Shown in pieces: positions 28,956-32,149 of a stretch of DNA of 32,149 bases. Made by a program: the position numbers and the translations under genes. The stretch's first letter is position 1. Each line of letters begins with the position of its first letter. Source of the DNA: Gammaproteobacteria bacterium (GTDB lineage Bacteria; Pseudomonadota; Gammaproteobacteria; Steroidobacterales; Steroidobacteraceae); the NCBI GenBank assembly GCA_010029775.1, contig RGWK01000004.1, forward strand, positions 1-32,149, written 5' to 3'. Under the pieces are notes generated by a model. That model searched no databases. It was not told the origin of the DNA and saw nothing but the letters and a program-made list of their open reading frames with translations.

Positions 28956-31931
28956 ATGACACGCGTCAATCGCGCTGCCTTGATCTCGGCATTCGTCGCC
29001 GCTGCGGTCGCTCAGAGCGCTGCACTGGCTGCGCCGCAGGCTCAGTCGTCGGCCAACACCTCGCAAGCCACCAGTCAGGAATCGGCGATCGAGGAAGTGG
29101 TCGTCACCGGTTCGCGCATCAAGCGCACCGAGTTCACCTCGAGCTCGCCGGTGCTGATCATCACGAGCGAAGAGACCTCCCTCGAGGGCTTGCTCAGCAC
29201 GTCTGAAATCCTGCAAACGAACACGCTCGCGGCGGGTTCGCAACAGATTAACGACCAGACCACGGGCTTCGTGACCGAGAACGGTCCGGGTGCCAACACG
29301 GTCGCACTGCGTGGCATCGGTTCCTCGCGTACGTTGCTGCTGCTGAACGGCCGTCGCCTCTCGCCCGCGGGTGCCCGCGGTCAGTTGGCCTCCGTTGACC
29401 TCAACGTCATCCCGACCTCGATCGTTCAGCGCACCGAGATCCTCAAGGACGGCGCGTCGTCGGTGTACGGTTCGGACGCCATCGCGGGTGTCGTGAACCT
29501 CATCACCAACAAGAACCTCGACGAGGGGCGCCTGAGCGCCTCGGCCAACTCCGTGTTCGAAGGTGGTGGCGAAACCCAGCTGTTCTCGTACGAGTACTAC
29601 AACCGCGAGCCGATGCTGGTTGCCGATCGTGACTTCCTGAGCTGCGCGCAGGACAACCTCACCAACGTCACGCAAAACCCGAACTCGATCTTCTACTCGT
29701 CGGCTGGACAGTCACTAGACATCATCGACCCGGCCACCGGCCAATCGAAGTGCTTCAACCTGCTTGACGCCGTCATCGACCGTCTGCAGCGTGGTGGTCG
29801 CTTCGTGCCCGACTCCACGGCCGTTGCGGGTGGCGGTGCCTTCGGTCTCGACCTCGCGGGCTGGAAGCGTGTCGGCTTGACCTACGCGCAGGTGCTGGCC
29901 GCTCGTCCGACCTTGACGCCGGCCCAGGCCCTGCAGGCCTGGCGTGATTCGCAGGCGATCGTGCCGAACGATCCGAAGCGTTTCTTGAGCCGTACGTTCA
30001 TCTCGCCGGTGGAGCGCAACTCGGTGTTCGCGGAAGGTTCGTACACCTTCAGCGACGCCGCCAAGGTGTACGGCGAAGCGCTGTACAACAAGCGCGAGTC
30101 CGCGCAGAAGAGCTGGCGGCAGATTTTCCCCAACGTGGCCGCGGCGAACCCCTCGAACCCGTTCGGCGAAATCGCCCGGTCGATCGTCACCATTCCGACC
30201 AACCAGGAACAGGAAGTCGAGTTCAAGCGTGCCGTGGTGGGCATCACGGGTGAGTGGTCGAGCGGCTTCCTCGATGGCTGGAGCTACGACGCGTATATCC
30301 AGCGCGCGGAGTCGGACGCCACGTACGTCAACGACATCATCTACAACGATCGCGTGAATGCGACCACCGGTGCCTCGGCCTGTAACGCGGCCCTGATCAC
30401 CATCTCGGGTCCGGTGACCTGCCAGGCCGTCAACTGGTTCAGCCCCACGACCATCACGTCAGGCAACTTCTCGGATGCCGAGAAGGCGTTCCTGTTCACG
30501 CGTGACATCGGCCAAACGAGCTACACGCAGAACCTGCTTGGCGCGTCGCTCACCGGCAGCGTCTTTGACCTGCCTGCGGGTTCGGTCAGCGCGGTGATCG
30601 GTATCGAAGCTCGTAAGGACTCGATCGATGATCTGCCGGGCTTTAACGCCCGTAATAGCAACCTGTGGGGCCAGACGTCGGCCGGTCAGACCAAGGGCGA
30701 TGACACCGTGAAGGAAGCCTACACGGAGTTCGAAGTTCCGTTGCTGCGCGACATTCCGGGCATCAAGCGCCTGACCTTCAACGGTTCGTACCGCTGGACG
30801 GATTACGAGAGCTACGGTTCGGACAGCACCTACAAGGTGAGCTTGAACTGGCAGTTCATCGACGCCCTGCGTCTGCGTGGCGCCTACGGCACTTCGTTCC
30901 GTGCGCCGGCGCTCTACGAACTGTACCTTGCCAACCAGACGGGTTTCATCGGGCAGGGCTCGGTTGATCCTTGCACCCAGTGGAACCTCAGCTCGAACCA
31001 GCAGATCGTCAAGAACTGCGGTCCGAGCGGCATCGGTCTGCCGGAGAACTGGAACAACCTGAACTCCTCGGCGCTCGCCATCACCGGTGGCGGCAAGGGC
31101 ATCCTCGATGCGGAGACCTCGGACAACACCACCGTAGGTTTGATCTGGACGCCGGAGTCGCTGCCTGTCAGCGCGGCTGTCGACTGGTGGCGCATCGAGA
31201 TCAACAACCAGGTCTCGCAGTTCGGTGCAGGAAACATCGTGAGCTCATGCTACGGTTCCAAGGATTTCCCCAACGACCCGTTCTGCTCGCTGTTCCAGCG
31301 TGATCTGAACAAGGCCTCGCCGAGCTACGGTAAGATCGACAACATCCGCAACTCCTACGTGAACATTGCCAACCAGACGGTGGAGGGTACCGACTGGACC
31401 GTGCGCTTCAACAAGCGCTTCGGCAAGACGCAGGTGCGGATCAGCGCGCTGGTCACGTACTTCAATGTCGATCAGTCGCAGACCTTTGAGACCTTCCCGA
31501 TTGTTGATAGCCGCAACACGATCTACAACAACCGTTGGGTGTCCAACCTCGATTTCAACTTCGAGCGCGGGCCCTGGACCTTCAACTGGAACATCGATGG
31601 CTTCGCCAAGGCGTCCAACGATGATTTCTTTGGCGGTGACACCTTCGGCTGGCGTGGTTTCGCGAACTGCCTGACGTCGGCGCCGACTTCCACCACCTGC
31701 GTGGCCGCGAAGTACGACCAGACCACCGAAATGGCCTTCTATCACGACATGTCGCTGCGCTACCGCGCGGACAAGTGGGAAGCCATCGTCGGTGTGTCGA
31801 ACGTGTTCGACAAGGAGCCGCCGGTGCTGTCGACGGGTTCCGGTGCAACCCGCATCGGCAACGCCGTGGCGATCAGCAACTACGACGTGCTCGGCCGCCG
31901 GGCGTTTGCGACGCTGAACTACCGGTTCTGA
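28956..31931 (+). CDS. TonB-dependent outer-membrane receptor
   Basis: The 991-residue protein starts at ATG 28956 after AGGGAAGGA, with a Sec signal (ALISAFVAAAVAQSAALAAP). A TonB-box-like IEEVVVTGSRIKRTEF is followed by a full plug domain: LLSTSEILQTN, VALRGIGSSRTLLLLNGRRL, VDLNVIPTSIVQRTEILKDG, ASSVYGSDAIAGVVNLIT. The rest is a 22-strand-type barrel rich in aromatic/charged strands, ending LGRRAFATLNYRF with the terminal aromatic residue needed for assembly. Paired cysteines in extracellular-loop regions (for example CTQWNLSSNQQIVKNC) suggest disulfides. Size and style match oxidant/TonB receptors of Xanthomonas, Caulobacter and sphingomonads for plant or complex carbon sources rather than siderophores. 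The ligand is unknown; a strong intrinsic terminator follows. Confidence 0.95.
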   Translation: MTRVNRAALISAFVAAAVAQSAALAAPQAQSSANTSQATSQESAIEEVVVTGSRIKRTEFTSSSPVLIITSEETSLEGLLSTSEILQTNTLAAGSQQINDQTTGFVTENGPGANTVALRGIGSSRTLLLLNGRRLSPAGARGQLASVDLNVIPTSIVQRTEILKDGASSVYGSDAIAGVVNLITNKNLDEGRLSASANSVFEGGGETQLFSYEYYNREPMLVADRDFLSCAQDNLTNVTQNPNSIFYSSAGQSLDIIDPATGQSKCFNLLDAVIDRLQRGGRFVPDSTAVAGGGAFGLDLAGWKRVGLTYAQVLAARPTLTPAQALQAWRDSQAIVPNDPKRFLSRTFISPVERNSVFAEGSYTFSDAAKVYGEALYNKRESAQKSWRQIFPNVAAANPSNPFGEIARSIVTIPTNQEQEVEFKRAVVGITGEWSSGFLDGWSYDAYIQRAESDATYVNDIIYNDRVNATTGASACNAALITISGPVTCQAVNWFSPTTITSGNFSDAEKAFLFTRDIGQTSYTQNLLGASLTGSVFDLPAGSVSAVIGIEARKDSIDDLPGFNARNSNLWGQTSAGQTKGDDTVKEAYTEFEVPLLRDIPGIKRLTFNGSYRWTDYESYGSDSTYKVSLNWQFIDALRLRGAYGTSFRAPALYELYLANQTGFIGQGSVDPCTQWNLSSNQQIVKNCGPSGIGLPENWNNLNSSALAITGGGKGILDAETSDNTTVGLIWTPESLPVSAAVDWWRIEINNQVSQFGAGNIVSSCYGSKDFPNDPFCSLFQRDLNKASPSYGKIDNIRNSYVNIANQTVEGTDWTVRFNKRFGKTQVRISALVTYFNVDQSQTFETFPIVDSRNTIYNNRWVSNLDFNFERGPWTFNWNIDGFAKASNDDFFGGDTFGWRGFANCLTSAPTSTTCVAAKYDQTTEMAFYHDMSLRYRADKWEAIVGVSNVFDKEPPVLSTGSGATRIGNAVAISNYDVLGRRAFATLNYRF

Positions 31932-31958
31932 TCGCAGAGCTCGGGTTTCGACCCCTCG

Positions 31959-31985
31959 AAAAGGCCCGCCTCGGCGGGCCTTTTC
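31959..31985 (+). terminator. Intrinsic terminator after the TonB receptor
   Basis: AAAAGGCCCGC, loop CTCG, then GCGGGCCTTTT gives an 11-bp stem flanked by A and T tracts, followed by CTTTTG. It lies 27 bp after the receptor's stop codon and separates it from the hydrolase gene starting at 32004. The A/T flanks would also allow some activity on the other strand. Confidence 0.9.
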
Positions 31986-32003
31986 TTTTGCTAGTCTCAC
32001 GCT

Positions 32004-32149
32004 ATGACTGCACCGCAACGCTTCACACTGACCACCACCGATGGCGAACAGCTCGCCTGCTTCGACTGGGCTCTGCCCGGGCCGCGCGGCACCGTGCTCA
32101 TCGTGCATGGCCTCGGCGAACACGCCCTGCGCTACGCGCGGCTCGCCGA
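32004..32149 (+). CDS. Alpha/beta hydrolase, lysophospholipase/monoacylglycerol lipase-like (5' fragment)
   Basis: The ATG at 32004 opens a frame that continues past the right edge; 48 codons are visible. It reads MTAPQRFTLTTTDGEQLACF, then a strand GTVLIVHGLGEHALRYARLA. The HGLGEH-x3-RY segment is the oxyanion region typical of PldB/YHRL-type lysophospholipases and monoglyceride lipases (Hydrolase_4). No signal peptide, so it is probably cytoplasmic. The nucleophile and other triad residues lie outside the window. It is separated from the TonB receptor by an intrinsic terminator, so it has its own promoter, which I cannot pick out in the 18 bp left after the terminator unless it overlaps it. 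Confidence 0.8.
   Translation, partial: MTAPQRFTLTTTDGEQLACFDWALPGPRGTVLIVHGLGEHALRYARLA

Noticed and set aside
1-32149. CRISPR arrays, tRNA or rRNA genes, transposases, integrases, toxin-antitoxin or phage-defence genes
   Set aside because: None was seen by reading both strands; no spaced direct repeats, CCA-ended cloverleaf or transposase-like frames were noticed. Short or diverged RNA genes could be missed without a covariance search.

Overview
The window is a gene-dense, GC-rich stretch of a Gram-negative chromosome. Outer-membrane and envelope genes (a TonB-dependent receptor, three candidate lipoproteins), many Tat and Sec signal peptides, and a close YghU homologue suggest Proteobacteria. 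A gammaproteobacterium of the Steroidobacter/Nevskiales type, or a sphingomonad-like bacterium, is a guess from gene style only. I found no rRNA, tRNA, CRISPR array, insertion sequence or phage gene, and no gene-free stretch over 300 bases.

Layout. 1-4.3 kb: the 5' part of a molybdopterin oxidoreductase runs off the left edge on the minus strand (579 codons, open to base 1). A YghU-type glutathione S-transferase, a CDP-alcohol phosphatidyltransferase and an exported VOC protein follow. 4.3-14.4 kb: this is the core of the window. A divergent pair of DUF1838 genes sits at its left end. The rightward member starts a tightly packed operon (5338-14367) with start/stop overlaps at most junctions. 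Its order is DUF1838, DUF1838, a frame-disrupted gene, DUF1838, two exported alpha/beta hydrolases, a membrane di-iron hydroxylase (sterol desaturase type), an exported amidohydrolase, and a Sel1/TPR-like protein fused in frame to a Tat-targeted alpha/beta-hydrolase-fold protein. 14.4-18.7 kb: an unrecognised protein with an ASCH-like gene, a CpeT/CpcT-like exported protein, an EamA permease, and a fifth DUF1838 gene with a Sec-type signal. 18.7-22.7 kb: an NlpC/P60 hydrolase, then a leftward trio of NiCoT-type transporter, double-VOC protein and orphan oligopeptide-type binding protein. 22.7-32.1 kb: a propeller/di-haem lipoprotein, another exported VOC protein, a small membrane protein, an Ig/RCC1 lipoprotein, a large TonB-dependent receptor with a clear terminator, and the start of a lysophospholipase-like hydrolase.

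Reading. DUF1838 has no function known to me. Here five diverged paralogues, four with twin-arginine signals, are linked to hydrolases, a di-iron oxygenase and an amidohydrolase. The economical inference is a largely periplasmic pathway that modifies or degrades a non-polar, oxygenated small molecule, possibly with uptake by the TonB receptor and export by the EamA permease. The substrate cannot be read from the sequence. The two disrupted loci (frame switch near 7236; fusion at 13447) and two hydrolase-fold proteins lacking catalytic residues are the strongest points for follow-up.
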